64,000 bases of DNA, from contig OX463848.1 in assembly GCA_949825065.1 (NCBI GenBank), positions 28,215,549 to 28,279,548 of the forward strand. The letters run 5' to 3'. The notes under the pieces were generated by a model. The model searched no databases. It saw nothing but the letters and a program-made list of their open reading frames with translations, and had not been told where the DNA came from. The stretch is from Odontocerum albicorne. Its lineage: Eukaryota > Arthropoda > Insecta > Trichoptera > Odontoceridae. This document shows positions 30,330 through 43,283 of this stretch, in pieces. The position numbers and the translations under genes were made by a program. Within the stretch, counting starts at the first letter, position 1. Every line of letters begins with the position of its first letter.

Positions 30330-30600
30330 ATATATTTGTTTTGTAAGTCGTTCTTCATTCAATCATTCTGCAAGCTCAAACATTCTCAGAGTCCTCTCTT
30401 CATTTTACTCAACACATCGGTCTTAAGTTCACACTCATTCCTAATCACTTCATTCCGTATTCTGTCATACATGGTCTATTCTTCCCCTTGCACGCATTTC
30501 TATAGAATTTATTCGGCTCCTTTCAGTATTTTTCCATGTTTACGTTTCACACCATTAAAGTACTGTTGTGTTCATCATTTTATTACATTTTGATATTGTC
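30330..30600 (-). repeat. old dispersed repeat, also at 56450-56760
   Basis: Shared landmarks in both copies: AACACATCGGTCTTAAGTTC versus AACACATCAGTTTCAAGCTC, GTATTCTGTCATAC versus TATTCTGTTATATC, and GCACGCATTTCTAT versus GGACGCATTTCCAC. Probably the complement of a decayed LINE polymerase region. The family was not identified. Confidence 0.45.
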
Positions 30601-32458
30601 AGTTTCGAGATAAAATAAAGAATGGTTGGTTCGTATTTAAAAAAAAATTAAAATGTATTTTGTGAAAGGATTTTGCGCCCGTTATCCCTGGCAGTTCCAT
30701 GCGTTTCAATTATTTTCCATTTACACCCGATGTGATGCACGGACTGGATGGCCCTTCACATAAAATGTATCAGAGAGCCTCGTTTGTGGAGTGCTCTATG
30801 CAATAGAATTGCCACGAGTATGAAAAGTCCCCGCTGCCTCTGGGATATACTATAGCATTAACGAAGTATGGCGCAACGTGTATTTTATATTTTATACGTG
30901 TATGTTACTTTTTGTCAAAATGTTTCCACGTCAACAACCACCCTGTTAATACTTTTCTCATCTGATATTGGTTTACAGTTATTAAAGATATTTTTCTTCC
31001 TGGTAACAATTTATATTTCTTTAAAAAAATCAGAACAATTTTGCCAAATGTCTCATTTAAAAAAATAATAGACAGATGACTGAACTTTAGCCTCGCCGTT
31101 TACCTCTACTTACTATATAGTCTCCTAAAATCCCGCTGCAGGTTATCTAAAATCTTCTGTCTTGTCTGCCAAGTATCCTTCTTCCGTATTGTTGGGGTTA
31201 CATAATAATCTTTGTAGATCGTGTCAACTACTCGTATATTGCCCTTCAAGTTATTAGTAGTTGTCTCATCAATTTAGTTTCCACTCTCCTGCAGCTTGTT
31301 TTGTTTTTGTTTCGCCTTTTACAGCAGTCGGTTTTCGAAGATAAATTTTTATTGATCTTTGAGTGTCATGATGGATACCCGACGTACGAAAAAATAATTA
31401 TCGAGTTGCGAATAAGCCAGTACTGTGTGAGGTGTCCTTTAATGTCGACCGTAGTATACCAACAATATCACAGGGCTGACATATATTTGTCTGATGGTTT
31501 GTTCAGTCAGATCGTAAGACATACAATGCTGCTGATAATTGGTTGGTCATATTGAAATTGACACGGTTTGATAATAATAATAGTAAAAAGGATAATTTAT
31601 AAAGCGCCGTTTAGAGCGCCTTTTTTGTAATATTTTTAATCTGTCACTATTATTGACATATTAAAAATATTACAAAAAAAGAACAAGTTGAGTGTAAGGA
31701 TTGGAAGGTGGAAGCTGGGACCATTAGATTAGAAACTTCTCCGTATCTGCAAATGTTAAGAAAACATATTTGGTAAGAAAACCGCAGAAAACTTACCAAG
31801 GAAAGGTGAATTACAATGAAACCTTTGTAGGTCTTCCGATATGTGATAGTGGCACATTCTGCTTTAGGTGGAGTGTAATGTAGGTGTGTAGTGTTAATAT
31901 ATAATCATAAATTTTGGTAAGACTACCCAAAACGGGTTGTATTCAAGTGTTTCTTAAAGCTGCACACGCCATCCATATCACGAATATTTAAAAGCAGACA
32001 AATTGTTAACTGAAATGATATACGAAATTGTAGTTTTTTTATGAATAATTAATTAAACCATATGGTTTTCGTTGTGCTTGACACTTTACAATAGTAAAAA
32101 GATCGATGCAATTTAAACATTACTAAAAAAAACGAATATGAATAAAAAATAAAGACCACCAATTAACTAATTATTACGTAATAATACTTTATTCCTTTAT
32201 AAGTAAACGGTACAATGTACCTTACAACAATTATAAAAAAAACATAAAAGAGCCAGTAGTGAGTGTTCAACACATCAAGTTTGACAGATTAATACAAAAT
32301 AAAAAAAAAATTACCCAATAACAACAAAAATATTTAGAATGAAACAGGTATCAAATCGTAAAATCACGTTACCAACACAATACGGGGCCATCTATACAAA
32401 TCATTGAAAAACAAATCAAAATAAAATACAAATTGAAAATAAAATATTAAAGACGGAA
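30601..32458. other. AT-rich DNA, no gene recognised
   Basis: Contains a 20-bp-arm hairpin at 31621-31680 (TTTTTTGTAATATTTTTAAT and its complement). Open frames at 31301-31555 lack known similarity and codon structure. Confidence 0.35.
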
Positions 32459-32686
32459 TCAGACAAGTACAACTTCACAAATCTTCAAGTGCAGTCCATT
32501 ACTCTGACACCATGAAAATAACTTATTGAGACCAGTTTGTATTACATTACAGTCATCAATGGATCGGATTACTTTAAATATCTTGATATCATCCGTAAAA
32601 ACCAGAAACTTAAGTCCATCGAAACGCTTGGATATATCGTTAACAAATACGAGTAATGTGGCTTTTGTAATAATAAGAAAAACCAT
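32459..32686 (-). mobile_element. LINE reverse-transcriptase relic
   Basis: Minus-strand VNDISKRFDGLKFLVFTDDI followed by KIFKVI and SWCQSNGLHLKI matches the palm motif of jockey/CR1-type polymerases. Asp-Asp is preserved, but Ala/Tyr is replaced by Thr. Only about 75 codons survive. Confidence 0.7.
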
Positions 32687-33040
32687 ATTAAAATGATGAA
32701 AAATACATTATTATCGATTAAAACCAATCAAGAAATATGTTAGATTATAAATATAATATAAATGGACTATTGTGAACATCTTCAAGAATACCAAAATAGC
32801 CAAAATTCTAATTGATCACAATTATATTTATAAAAATAACAAATTACGCTTGACAGCTATAGTTGCGCCCGTGCGTGAAATCGTGATCAGTTGAAAATAC
32901 GACATGAATAATTTCATTAATTTTTATATATTTTTTTTATTGTCGAAGTTCACAATGTATGATCCGAATGAGTAGGATCTGGATGTTGTATGATCTGGAT
33001 GTACAGTATCCGGTGGTAAATAGTACACACCGGGCTTAAG

Positions 33041-33220
33041 AAAGAGACTGTCGGCCATAATTGGCTAACTTCGGCTTTGTAGAGCGTCGTCTCTGTCATT
33101 CATACACGTGATCCTTAGCGATTTGTCAGTCGTTGTCAAGCGTTTTAGGGTGTGTTTTTAATGACAGAGACGACGCTCTACAAAGCCGAAGTTAGCTGAT
33201 TATGGCCGACAGTCTCTTTT
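33041..33220. mobile_element. 180-bp element with 60-bp inverted arms
   Basis: 33041-33100 and 33160-33220 are inverse complements with two mismatches (arms begin AAAGAGACTGTCGGCCATAA). The loop is about 59 bp. The form is that of a snap-back MITE. No clear target duplication was seen. Confidence 0.75.
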
Positions 33221-33714
33221 CAGTAGTTTTGTGGACATACATTTATTTAGTCGGGTCTGCTTTTACTGTCCCCCTATGATACCGAACTTGATGCCAGGGC
33301 ATCTATTGTAAGATAACTATCCTGCAAATGACAGAAATGGAGCGAAGTTTCATTTTAATGATGGATCTCGGCGAGCAAAGCGTTAACTACGGTAACTCAT
33401 TTTACTCGATTTGACAGGAAAAAGTTACAGCCATTTTTGTAAGTTTACCCAATTGTGTTAAAAAATAAATTTAAAAGTTTATCTTTTATTTTTGGTACAT
33501 AAATAACATTTTTAGCAAATTACATTTTCTATGACATGCTAGAATTGTTCAATTTTAATCATTTATGCTTTATGCATGTTTTATTTTTCATAAATTGAAA
33601 ATTATTGTAATGTGTACTAAGATATTTCTTATTGTTTTAATATGTAGTATATTCGAATATGCTGATTTAAAAATTGTGCTCGACTAAGCTTCTTAATTTT
33701 CTAATGGGTTCTTA

Positions 33715-34080
33715 CGATGAGGAGATAATGCGCCAAGTCCAGATGGCAAAATGAGTGATAAGTCGCCTGGAGGTGATACGGAAGGATCGAGGAATTCTAA
33801 GAAAAAAAGACTCGACTCATTTTAATTATCTCCATTTTTATGTATGGTGCAGATATCACTCAAGGCAGAAAAAAATAAAGAATTGATTTCTTAGCAATAC
33901 AGTGTAGGAGGTGGCTCTTGCACATTACATGGATTGCCAGAAGAAATAATCGATCGATTATTAAAGATCTCGAGATTGAGACCACCAGTGCTTTGTGCAA
34001 GAAGAATCTTATGATACCTTAGACACATATCATGGAGGGAGGACTAGAGCAATGTTAACGTCCATGGTGATCATAAATCT
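33715..34080 (+). mobile_element. LINE C-terminal relic
   Basis: In broken frames the plus strand gives FMYGADIT, AIQCRRWLLHITWIARRNNR, SIIKDLEIETT and THIMEGG. This matches the common insect LINE ending of the form 'YRRMLRISWTARRTN.SILKELEI...GHIMRR'. Confidence 0.6.
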
Positions 34081-35130
34081 CAGAATAGATATGCTAAATT
34101 AAGAAGAAAATATACCCATTTTTTACGTAAAATATAGCTTATGCTGGTCATGATGAACTTAATTACAACCTGATAAACATGTTAATAAAATCAAATCAAT
34201 GCTATTTTTTTAATTTTACCAGTTCATAAATACACAACGTAAAACAATTCGTCGGCGCAGTAGTCTTGTAATAAGCACATTTGCTTAGCACGCAGATTCG
34301 ATTCTCGGCGGATTAATTAGTAAAGTGAACGGTTTTACATTGAGTCACTTTTTCACTTGAATTTACTGGTGTGGCTCTCCAACATAAATTATTGGAGCAG
34401 TCTTGGGGTGTTAATTGTTACACAAATCGTTGGTTTTTTATAAAATCTCGTTTGAGTTATACTTTTTTTTTGTTTCAGCACCATCCTTGGCTACATTAAT
34501 CCGGACTATTTACTAATCTGCACTCTCCTTTCCTTAATTAATCAGGATTAACGTGGATCAGGAAAAAGGTTTTATTTCATCACATACCTATGAAGAAAAC
34601 TATCTGAGTGTTAATTTGATTCATTTTACATGAAACGTCTGAAAATATATTTTTCTATTAAAGCAAGAAAAACGAATTCTCTATCTATTGTATAATTATT
34701 TAATGTTTACGATTAGAAACAAAAGCTTCGTTATACTAAATTTGGTTAAAAAATTGAAAGTGTTACGTTTCCAAAAATACAATTTGAAATGAATTTTACA
34801 ATTTCATGTAAGTTATTATTAATTTCAAAGCTTAGCGACTTACGTTTGTTAATTTCGTAAGTTTAAAATGAAGCTTTTAGCTGAGAACGCTTGGTTGAAT
34901 GGGCTGATGTTGTTGCTTTAAATCATGTTAAAAAAATATCGATTTTTATCACAGATTTTAAATGTATTGTTCCTCATATATCGATGAATTCTAGAAAAAC
35001 TTGAAGAACATAAAATTCATTATCATAGTCATCCTATTAAAATCTTCTCTTGCATAATTTCTCACTCACAGTGTTTAAGTTTCTAAGGCGAGTCGGAGTG
35101 GGGCAGGAAAAACCCACGTGCATTGATAGT
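34081..35130. other. AT-rich DNA with a weak tRNA-like repeat
   Basis: A tRNA-like stretch near 34250-34318 (TAGTCTTGTAATAAGC, then AGATTCGATTCTCGG) may be a different SINE head. Nothing else is recognised. Confidence 0.35.
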
Positions 35131-35245
35131 GACTACCTCCGTGGTCTAGTTGGTAAGACGCTCGACTCAAAACCCAGCCGGGGTTTCCAACTGTAATCCC
35201 CGATGGTAACCGAAACAAATAAATAAAAAATGATTCCCGTCTGGT
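35131..35245 (+). repeat. tRNA-headed SINE copy
   Basis: CTACCTCCGTGGTCTAGTTG and GTAAGACGCTCG open it. AAATAAATAAAAAATGATTCC and CGTCTGGT close it. It matches the copies at 1092 and 8150 at both ends. Confidence 0.65.
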
Positions 35246-35297
35246 AAAAAAAGCGTGTCTAGTAACAACACTAGTGTATGTTAGACGAACTCCTATA

Positions 35298-35545
35298 TGA
35301 ATGTTGTATCTTTGCGAATTTGTTACGTAAGGGACGCAAGCATTTGCTGTTGCATCGAAGAAGCGTGAATGTAGTTGTATCTTCGCGAACTTGTTACGTA
35401 AGAGACGCAAGCGTTTGCTTGCTGTTGCATCGAAGAAGCATGAATGTATTGCAGTTGCACTTTCGAGAACTTGTAACGTAAGGGACACAAGCGTATGCTG
35501 TTGCATCGAAGAAGTGTGAATGTTGTTGCATCGACGCAAGCGAAG
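35298..35545. repeat. about 80-bp tandem repeat, 3 copies
   Basis: Each unit contains TTGTTACGTAAGGGACGCAAG (or a close variant), GCTGTTGCATCGAAGAAG and GTGAATGT. Unit lengths vary by a few bases. Frames open on both strands across it are repeat by-products. Confidence 0.8.
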
Positions 35546-35901
35546 CAAACGTATTACTAACATTTGAGATTACAACAAAAGAGTTTCGTGCCTACCCAGT
35601 GGTTCTAAACCTAAATGATAAAAGGCACTCCGTTACGGGGGAAACAATAAGAGTCCCAGCCCAGTGCGATCTACACTAGAATATTGAAAAATCACATTTA
35701 TTGTAATTTAATGAAAACAAACTAATTTAACTAAATTTATTTAGTCAAATAAATATAAGGTAACCTGAAAGCGGTTTGCATTTTCCTCCCAGAACTTTTC
35801 AAATGAAAATTTGACATTGTGAAATAGTTTTTCCGAATTCAGAAGCATCAAATATCAGCTTAACAAAGTACACATATTATATAATTTCCAATGAATCGTT
35901 T

Positions 35902-35957
35902 AGGTCTATACATTTAGGTCTATACATTTAGGTCTATACATTTAGGTCTATACATTT
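35902..35957. repeat. 14-bp tandem repeat, 4 copies
   Basis: AGGTCTATACATTT repeated four times without mismatch. Confidence 0.95.
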
Positions 35958-36188
35958 GTACTTTTTTCACGAGTCACACGCAGACAAAATACAGACGAAA
36001 AATAAACAGCGCTCGTATTTTCAACAAATATGACCATTCTCATCGACTCGATCCACTGGATGAATAATTTAAAAGCTTTTTATTGAAAAATACATTATTC
36101 GGAATATAATGCTTATTTGTTTTATGAAAAATTAAAAGAAAAATAAATACCTATCGTTAAACATTTCCACTTTTTTTTTTATCAAGGA

Positions 36189-36290
36189 CGACCTCCGTTG
36201 CCTAGTTGGTGAGACGCATGACTTCCACTCGGGATTTTAGGATTCCATTCCCAATGATATTCCAAAATATGAAATATAAAACCAGATGCT
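36189..36290 (+). repeat. tRNA-headed SINE copy
   Basis: GACCTCCGTTGCCTAGTTGG and TGAGACGC match the family head. The B-box region (AGGATTCCATTCCC) is diverged. Confidence 0.5.
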
Positions 36291-38103
36291 GGTGGCTTCT
36301 GCATATATAATATCTCTTTGGCATTTCGTTAAATTTGTTGAAACCTTTCTAGTATGAATTATTCATTGAAAAACGAAAGTCACTGTGTCTTCTTGTGGAG
36401 GAATTATGGACCTCCTTATTGTAGATCACATATTTTTATTTCGAGTGTAATTTAAAGACTAGAATAGGCTATAATAAAATGACAAAGAAAATAAGACAAG
36501 TTGAAGTCAATGAAAAAAAGTCTACGAGTATGTCGGTTTAGTAAGAACGTAACTTCTCGAGTCTACTTGTAAAACCTTCAGTTAAGTTGAAAATAAATAT
36601 ATTTTATCCATAATGATCTGCTAAATCAAAGGAACGAGATACGATATATGAACAAGAAGAATGGGTGTCTTAATCAAAGTTAAGGTGTTAAAAACAATCC
36701 ATCTCGGATAGAAGATTCGACCAGTTTTTGAGGATATGCTGAAGAGAAAAGGTCCATATGAATTCAGCCATAGCACATTTTCTTACCAAATATGGACGTA
36801 CAGTTCTTACATAGTTTAATCGACCAGAGCGATGCATCCCAATTTAGATCGAATTTGTATTGTCTACTTAAAGAAAAACAAGGTTTATCAAATACAAAGA
36901 AAATATTACAATAAAACATATGTTTATGAATTTAAATAAGTACAATGACCTTTTTCAAGGTTTTTGTTTTCGTGATTTTTTGTTTTGCTTTATAAATCAG
37001 CTTGAATCAAACCAAATAATAACGCTACAAACAACATACAAAAAACAATCAAACGAACTTTCCAGTCACGCGACACTTCGCGTTTTGTTGAATGGGTAGT
37101 TACTAGAACATGATAATTAACACGCTTATAGGAAATACGCATATTAACGGTGAGGTCAAAGGAATGGAAGGAAGCGTCAAGTAGTTACCACTGATTTCCA
37201 AATGTTTTTGAATACTAACTATATTAATTAAAGGGAAAAAGTATTTCATCCTTATGGTATAATATTTACAACTATATCTTCACGGGATCACTTTAAAATT
37301 AGGAATGAGACCGGGATTCCCAGCAAAGTATCTTAAAGTTCGTTACTCCATAGGAAACCGACAACCAGCCAGATCAAAAGATATAGAGGGTCAGCTTGCA
37401 GTACACATCTCTGGAATAATACAAAAAACAGACCAAGAATCTACTAGAATAAGAATATATACTCCTTTATAATGGGGTATTTGTAGCCCACAGTTAAATA
37501 GTTTTTAATACATAGGAAATGAGAAATTGTAGGAGCTAGGATTGAATCTTTATTTTCAATGTATTTGCTATGAGTCGAATAATCTTTGACGTTGTATGAA
37601 ACCAATAAGTGTTGATAGCACACTGTGATTGATTGACGTCTTTGTGACGTCACAATATCCGGTAAGTTACTCATTCGGCGGTAAACCATCTGGTGTTCGT
37701 TGTGAGGGCGTTTTGTTTATGTTTTGATATTTCGTAAATTATTAAAAAAATAAAACATTTTCTGGTCGATGTATTTATCCATCATGACACAGATTTTTTA
37801 ACAATCACAATTGTTTTTTTGGTACATATTGATTGCATTACACTTTTCTGCATTACATTTGGATACATTATATATTTTTTGGAATATATTTGATTGCATT
37901 AAGCCATGTTTTTTCGTCATAACTCTGTCATTTGACACATAAATAAGTATTTTGGTCAATAAATAAGTATCACCCTTTTAAGTAAAAAAACTGACGAAAA
38001 ATTGAAAGACTTAATGACAACGCTTATGAGTATACATTTGTATGGGATTTTATGAACAATTTTTAAACGGCTCAATTTACGTTGGGAGTTGTTACGTCAC
38101 ATA
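36291..38103. other. AT-rich DNA, no gene recognised
   Basis: The only notable motif is a palindromic TGACGTCA at 37645-37652. Open frames are short and unsupported. Confidence 0.35.
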
Positions 38104-38186
38104 TTAACTCATTCGCGTCGGGTCGTTTTTTTGTCCATCTTTATTGTGTAGCGGGGCCTAATTCACGAAATGATGCAAAAAAATAT

Positions 38187-38790
38187 GTTTTAGAAAAAAC
38201 GCCGTAACTTTTTAACCAATCGTTATATTTCAAAATAACTTGAAGTCAGGTGTTAGAATACTTCGCTCTACAATATTTTTTATTTTTAAACTTTACAGTG
38301 GTTCTCAAACTTTTTAAATATTTAAAAATAAATATATTCAAAAAAATATATGTACCTTTAGTATTTTAGCAAAATTAAAATATTATCTAATTTCAGTGAT
38401 ATTATGCCATACTTTTTTAGAAAATTTGAAAATATTGATCTGCGGTTCTCAATTATATATAATTTATTTAAACTAAGTCGTTTTAGAAAAATGTTTTAGA
38501 AAAAACGCCGTAAATTTTTAACCAATCGTTATATGTCAAAATAACTTGAAGTCAGGTGTTAGAATACTTCGCTCTACAATATTTTTTATTTTTAAACTTT
38601 ACAGTGGTTCTCAAACTTTTTAAATATTTAAAAATAAATATATTCAAAAAAATATATGTACCTTTAGTATTTTAGCAAAATTAAAATATTATCTAATTTC
38701 AGTGATATTATGCCATACTTTTTTTAGAAAATTTGAAAATATTGATCTGCGGTTCTCAATTATATATAATTTATTTAAACTAAGTCGTTT
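38187..38790. repeat. 306-bp tandem duplication inside the piggyBac element
   Basis: GTTTTAGAAAAAACGCCGTA begins at 38187 and again at 38493. The two copies differ at only a handful of positions, so the duplication is recent. Confidence 0.92.
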
Positions 38791-39068
38791 AAATGGAAAG
38801 ACGTCGCGTCGTCGAAATCACGAAAAAATATTTCACACATGACATCCAGAGAATGCAGTGGTACTAAACTATGTCTAAAATAAAAAATAAGTTCATTTTT
38901 CACTTACGATTCGAAATATCTTCAAGTTGTCCTCGAATAGGCACTATATATTTTTTTCCATTCCGAAAATGTTTATAATTATTATATATTATTATTATTA
39001 TTAAAACTTACAAATTTTACTAATATAAAAACTAACACAAAATTTAAATAAATTGTATTATATATTTC

Positions 39069-39140
39069 TCAATATTTATTTTTTGAATGGTACGCATGGA
39101 AACATTCGCCAACATGTAGAGGAACATTGCACTGTTTGCA
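39069..39140 (-). pseudogene. piggyBac transposase C-terminal tail
   Basis: C-x2-C ... C-F ... Y-H cysteine/histidine pattern followed by a stop codon, in the position and orientation expected for a piggyBac element reading toward its left end. The missing upstream domains make it non-functional. Confidence 0.7.
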
Positions 39141-39600
39141 CATGGTTGGTGTTTGCATAATTTCACTGGTTGGTGTTTGCATGATTGTCACGCATAATTT
39201 CAACCACATGTTTGCAATTCATTCGATGGCATTCCCCGAAATTTACCAAAGAAGCAAACCTTTTCATATTCTATGTTTGTACATATTATTTAAAAACTAA
39301 GCAAGGCTAAAAACAAAACAGATACACTTATTTGTTCCAATAGAAAAGTAAAAAAAAATCCTATTAAAAAATCGCATTTTTTTTAAATTACGTAAATATT
39401 TACATATAATTTATAATTTTAATAATCTATTAAATGTTTGCCGTGACATCTGTTGGATGAAATTGAAATATTTATCGCGGTAGACCGATTTTTTTAGGGC
39501 CAAAGTGTCACATGGCAGAAGACGCACGGGTGCGTAACCCGCGACCACGTATGGAGACTCTGAAGACTCACCCATGCGTAACCCGACGCGAATGAGTTAA

Positions 39601-40448
39601 AGCCAGCGTAAATTAGTGTTTCAATAGGTATTTGAAATGTGATTATACATAAAATAGATTTTACAAAGAGATGGTGTATGGATGTGGAAGAGGCTAAGAT
39701 TTTGTGTCTGTACAGGAAAGTATGGCGCTCTGCCCTCTCTGCCTACCCCAATAGAAAAGTGGCGTAATGATATGTATGTATTACTGGTAAAAAAATCTGT
39801 CATGTTTATAATTTTAATTAAAAAAATAAAGAAAAATGTAAGAACCTCATTGGCAGAGAAATGAATAAATTTATAATTGAGGAAAATATAATAAAAAATA
39901 TCAAATGATATGAATGTATGAAAACAGTAATCTTAAAAAGTTAGTAATCATTTCTACAGCTAGAAAAACAATATCAGAAACGCCCGTAGTTGTGACAATT
40001 TTCTGTTTAAAAAAATAACAAAAAGAAAGCAACAAATTAACTTTGAATAATATTACAAATGTAAATATTTTAGTCAGTCTCAAAGGCTATAAAGTGGAAT
40101 ATATATACAAGTTAATTGCTACACAAACAGAAAGAGATAATGATCAAAGAATATTTTTAAACGTCCATCAGATATGCAAATTACCAATTACCTTCGACCC
40201 TAATTGCTTGTTGTAATAAAACCAACAATAAAAGTAGTAAAATCACCAGAGTATATTAGTGAACTCAGTTCGACAATCAAGATCTAACCGAAAGTGACCT
40301 CTTACACGATAAACAGATAAGTAGTTGGGTGACTATGTTAGTTTATGGTCAAATATTTGAACTTTCGCTATGTTAGTCTGACCCTGTTCTGGTCAATTAA
40401 AAAGAAGGACGTCGTCATTGTTGCTGTGCCTCGTAGTTGAGGAAAACA
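39601..40448. other. AT-rich DNA, nothing recognised
   Basis: No repeat family, RNA gene or supported coding exon found. Confidence 0.35.
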
Positions 40449-40892
40449 GACACCAAAACGCATGGAATTGGCAGATGAAAGGACTGTGAAGACTTCACAG
40501 TTGAACTGGGAGAACGTACCCGAGAGGGCCCAGAACCAACTCAACTGAAGGAGTCGTCATTGCTGGGCCTCGTAGTCAAGGATCTGTGCCGTAGAGTTTT
40601 TTTTAAAGTGAGTGAGCCCATGTACACCAGCAAACTCACCGAGCACACCACTGTACTGAATCCGATGGCACACCAGTGAGACTATCGGAGGACACTGGCA
40701 CGTTTGTTTTTTTTTTTGAAAGAATACCATATATATGTTATAGGATCGAAGTTATGGGCATCTTTATACCCTGAATACTAGGAAGAAGAAATGCCAGTGT
40801 AATTCGAGGGGAATAGCACAGCGCGGGGTTCAAACCAGTGACCTTCCGCACGGAAGTCCAATGAATTTCCGCGTGGCCGTGCACCTCACCTC
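40449..40892 (-). repeat. long tRNA-headed SINE, inverted copy
   Basis: Matches 20379-20856 along most of its length in reverse. The head GAGGTGAGGTGCACGGCCAC (minus) and the B-box GGTTTGAACCCCGC lie at the right end. Confidence 0.75.
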
Positions 40893-41539
40893 AAAAATGG
40901 ACAAACTTCATTCAGAAGATGATTGCATTACGTTTTGACTCTCTTCAGTCCCTGTGATTTGAATATTCTCGGAGAAGAACGTATGTGTATTATATCTATT
41001 ATCGGAGAAGGATGTATGTGTCTCTCTATTATCATCGTTAACCATACGTCAACTCATGAAGAATCTGAGAATTTAACAATGATATAAAAGTCTAGTTCTA
41101 TTATGATCATATTTTTCAAAGTTTCTCTTCTTTTTTGAAGTTTGACGATCATCATAGCTGCATTGGTGTTTGAGGTTGTACTCGTAGCTCTGAGTAAAGG
41201 TAATATGGTACCATGATGAAATCACTACCGTACGCTCTTCAACTAGGATGTATGTATCCTTGCCCGACTTTTGTTCTGAATTTTCCTTTTCAATATCAGT
41301 TTAAGGATGCGTGAAGAAAAATATGATATACTTCAATGATAATAATAGTAATTTCAAACAATAATGAAACATATGGTTCGTTATATATCCACAAGAATTA
41401 AAGTTTATTTCCTTTTCGGAAGTAAATCGACCAAGATTGGTAGATGAGCCACGATTGTTTATCCAGGATTAGTTTTTTCTATCTTTTAGTACTTATACAC
41501 TACAAAGTTGACATTTACAAGAAGCCGTAGTTGTTCAAA

Positions 41540-41800
41540 CTGCCATTGTATTAATTTTATTACCAATTTTCCGGAGTTTAATACTTGAAACATCATGTAG
41601 CGAAAGGAAACAAAGTTGATGGCGTATTAAACCGGACAGTATCGAATCCTACTAAGATAGCCCACAATAGTATTTTGGTGCCAACTTTGATATATGCGAG
41701 TGAAATGTGGAAAATACTAGAGAGGAACCGAATAAATGCTGTAGAAATGCGTGCATTGAGAGGAATAAATTGAGTGACAATGTTTGACAAGCGAGCTGCA
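41540..41800 (+). mobile_element. LINE C-terminal relic
   Basis: Plus strand HHVAKGNKVDGVLNRTV, then ILVPTLIYASEMWKILERNR and NAVEMRALRGI, is the typical stretch after the polymerase in one insect LINE group ('VPTLLYGSETW...NAVEMRSLR'). It is cut off by a stop after 62 codons. Confidence 0.7.
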
Positions 41801-42460
41801 TGCTCAGGCGGTTTCTATGAAGTCCACAGGAAGCAGGAAGAAAAAAAGCAAGTTATTGTAGAAAATGTAGGATATGGTGACCTACACATTTCACAAAACT
41901 TAAGAACTTATAAAACGATGAGCAAGAAGGTGAGGTATTATTACCTTTAAAAACCAAAAAAAAACAATGTTTGCTTGGAATTTTATTACGCCTGTAAATT
42001 ACGGCTGCATTGTCCAAATTTAAAAAAATAAAATACATAAATATTGGACAAGAAATTACTTTGAAGGCCCAATAATTATTTTACCACTGCGCCGCACCTT
42101 CTATCTCGAAACTTTTTTCAGCAGGAGAGGCGAGGGGTATCCAGTGAACTGGAATCCTAAGGCCGTGGCCACACCAAAGTGCTTCGCTAGGTGATACGTG
42201 ACTAATGACTAATATTTTTCAGGCATGCCCACACCAGTGCTTCGCACAAATTCATTTGATATTTGGGAGCGGTTGAGTCAACAAACGATGCCACACTCAG
42301 AACTAACCAATTTAATTACAACTTACCTTATCTTTATTTACTTGCTGCGCAACTTCATTCCAAATGATTTTGTAACAGGTACATTTTTTTATAATTTGCT
42401 CGATGGGTTCCACAAAAGCTCCCTTTTATACACAGCTATTATTAAAATTTCCGCCATTTT

Positions 42461-42532
42461 GTAAAATCACGGTGACAATAAAATTAACCAACCGCCGTGT
42501 TGGTTAATTTTATTGCGTCACCGAGATTTTAC
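42461..42532. repeat. perfect-stem hairpin at the satellite border
   Basis: Arms GTAAAATCACGGTGAC plus AATAAAATTAACCAA and their near-exact complement flank an 8-nt loop. Two bases are inserted in one arm. It may be a tiny snap-back element. Confidence 0.7.
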
Positions 42533-43283
42533 ATTTTCCGTCAGTAATAGAAGGAAATTTCACAATTTTCACTCGAAAAACTGCCATTAACCACCAAGTT
42601 TACGAAAATATGTACAAAATCACGACAGAATTATTGTTTATTCTACATGTTTTTGTGTTTTTCTTTCCAAATTTCTAATTTTGATATATTTAAGTTTTTA
42701 GCATCAATATTTTAAAGTTTGAATGAATTTTACTACTTTTTACCAACAAATCTGCCACTTTCGTACCAAAATGTAAGAACTATAAATCAATCATGGTAAA
42801 TGTGTGATAGAAACATACTCGTATTTGCGTTAGTTATTATATATGAAACGTCCAAATTTTCTATATGTGTAAGAACATTTGTTAGTAAAAGAAGGAAATT
42901 TCTCAATTTTCACTCGAAAAACTGTCATTGACGACCAAGTTTACGAATATAAGTAAATTATCACGAGAGAATTATTGTTTGTTCTACATATTTTCGTGTT
43001 TTTCGTTCCAAACCTCTAATTTTGAGATATTTCAGTATGAAGTATCAATACTTTTCAGTTCGAATGAAGTTTACTAATTTTAACAAACAAATCTGTCACT
43101 TTCGCATAAAAATGTAAGAAATCTCAATGAATCATGGCAAATTATTGTAAAAGTAGTAAACTTCATTCAAATTGAAAAATATTGAGGTTAAAGACTGAAA
43201 TATCTCAAAATTAGAGGGTTGGAACCAAAAACACGAAAACATAGAGAACAAACAATAGTTCTGTCGTGATTTTGTACATACTA

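Larger units (their letters stand above)
38104..39600 (-). mobile_element. piggyBac-derived element
   Basis: TTAA at both ends (38104-38107, 39597-39600), followed inward by a 16-bp inverted repeat CTCATTCGCGTCGGGT. On the minus strand at about 39140-39069 the frame CKQCNVPLHVGECFHAYHSK, then NKY and stop, is the cysteine-rich tail of piggyBac transposases. The rest of the transposase is gone or unrecognisable. It contains a recent 306-bp internal tandem duplication. Confidence 0.85.

Noticed and set aside
35075..35563. 162-codon minus-strand frame
   Set aside because: It runs through a SINE and a three-copy tandem repeat. The apparent repeat protein is an artefact.
37645..37652. TGACGTCA as a CRE promoter element
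   Set aside because: No transcript start, exon or conservation supports a promoter here. A single palindromic octamer is weak evidence.
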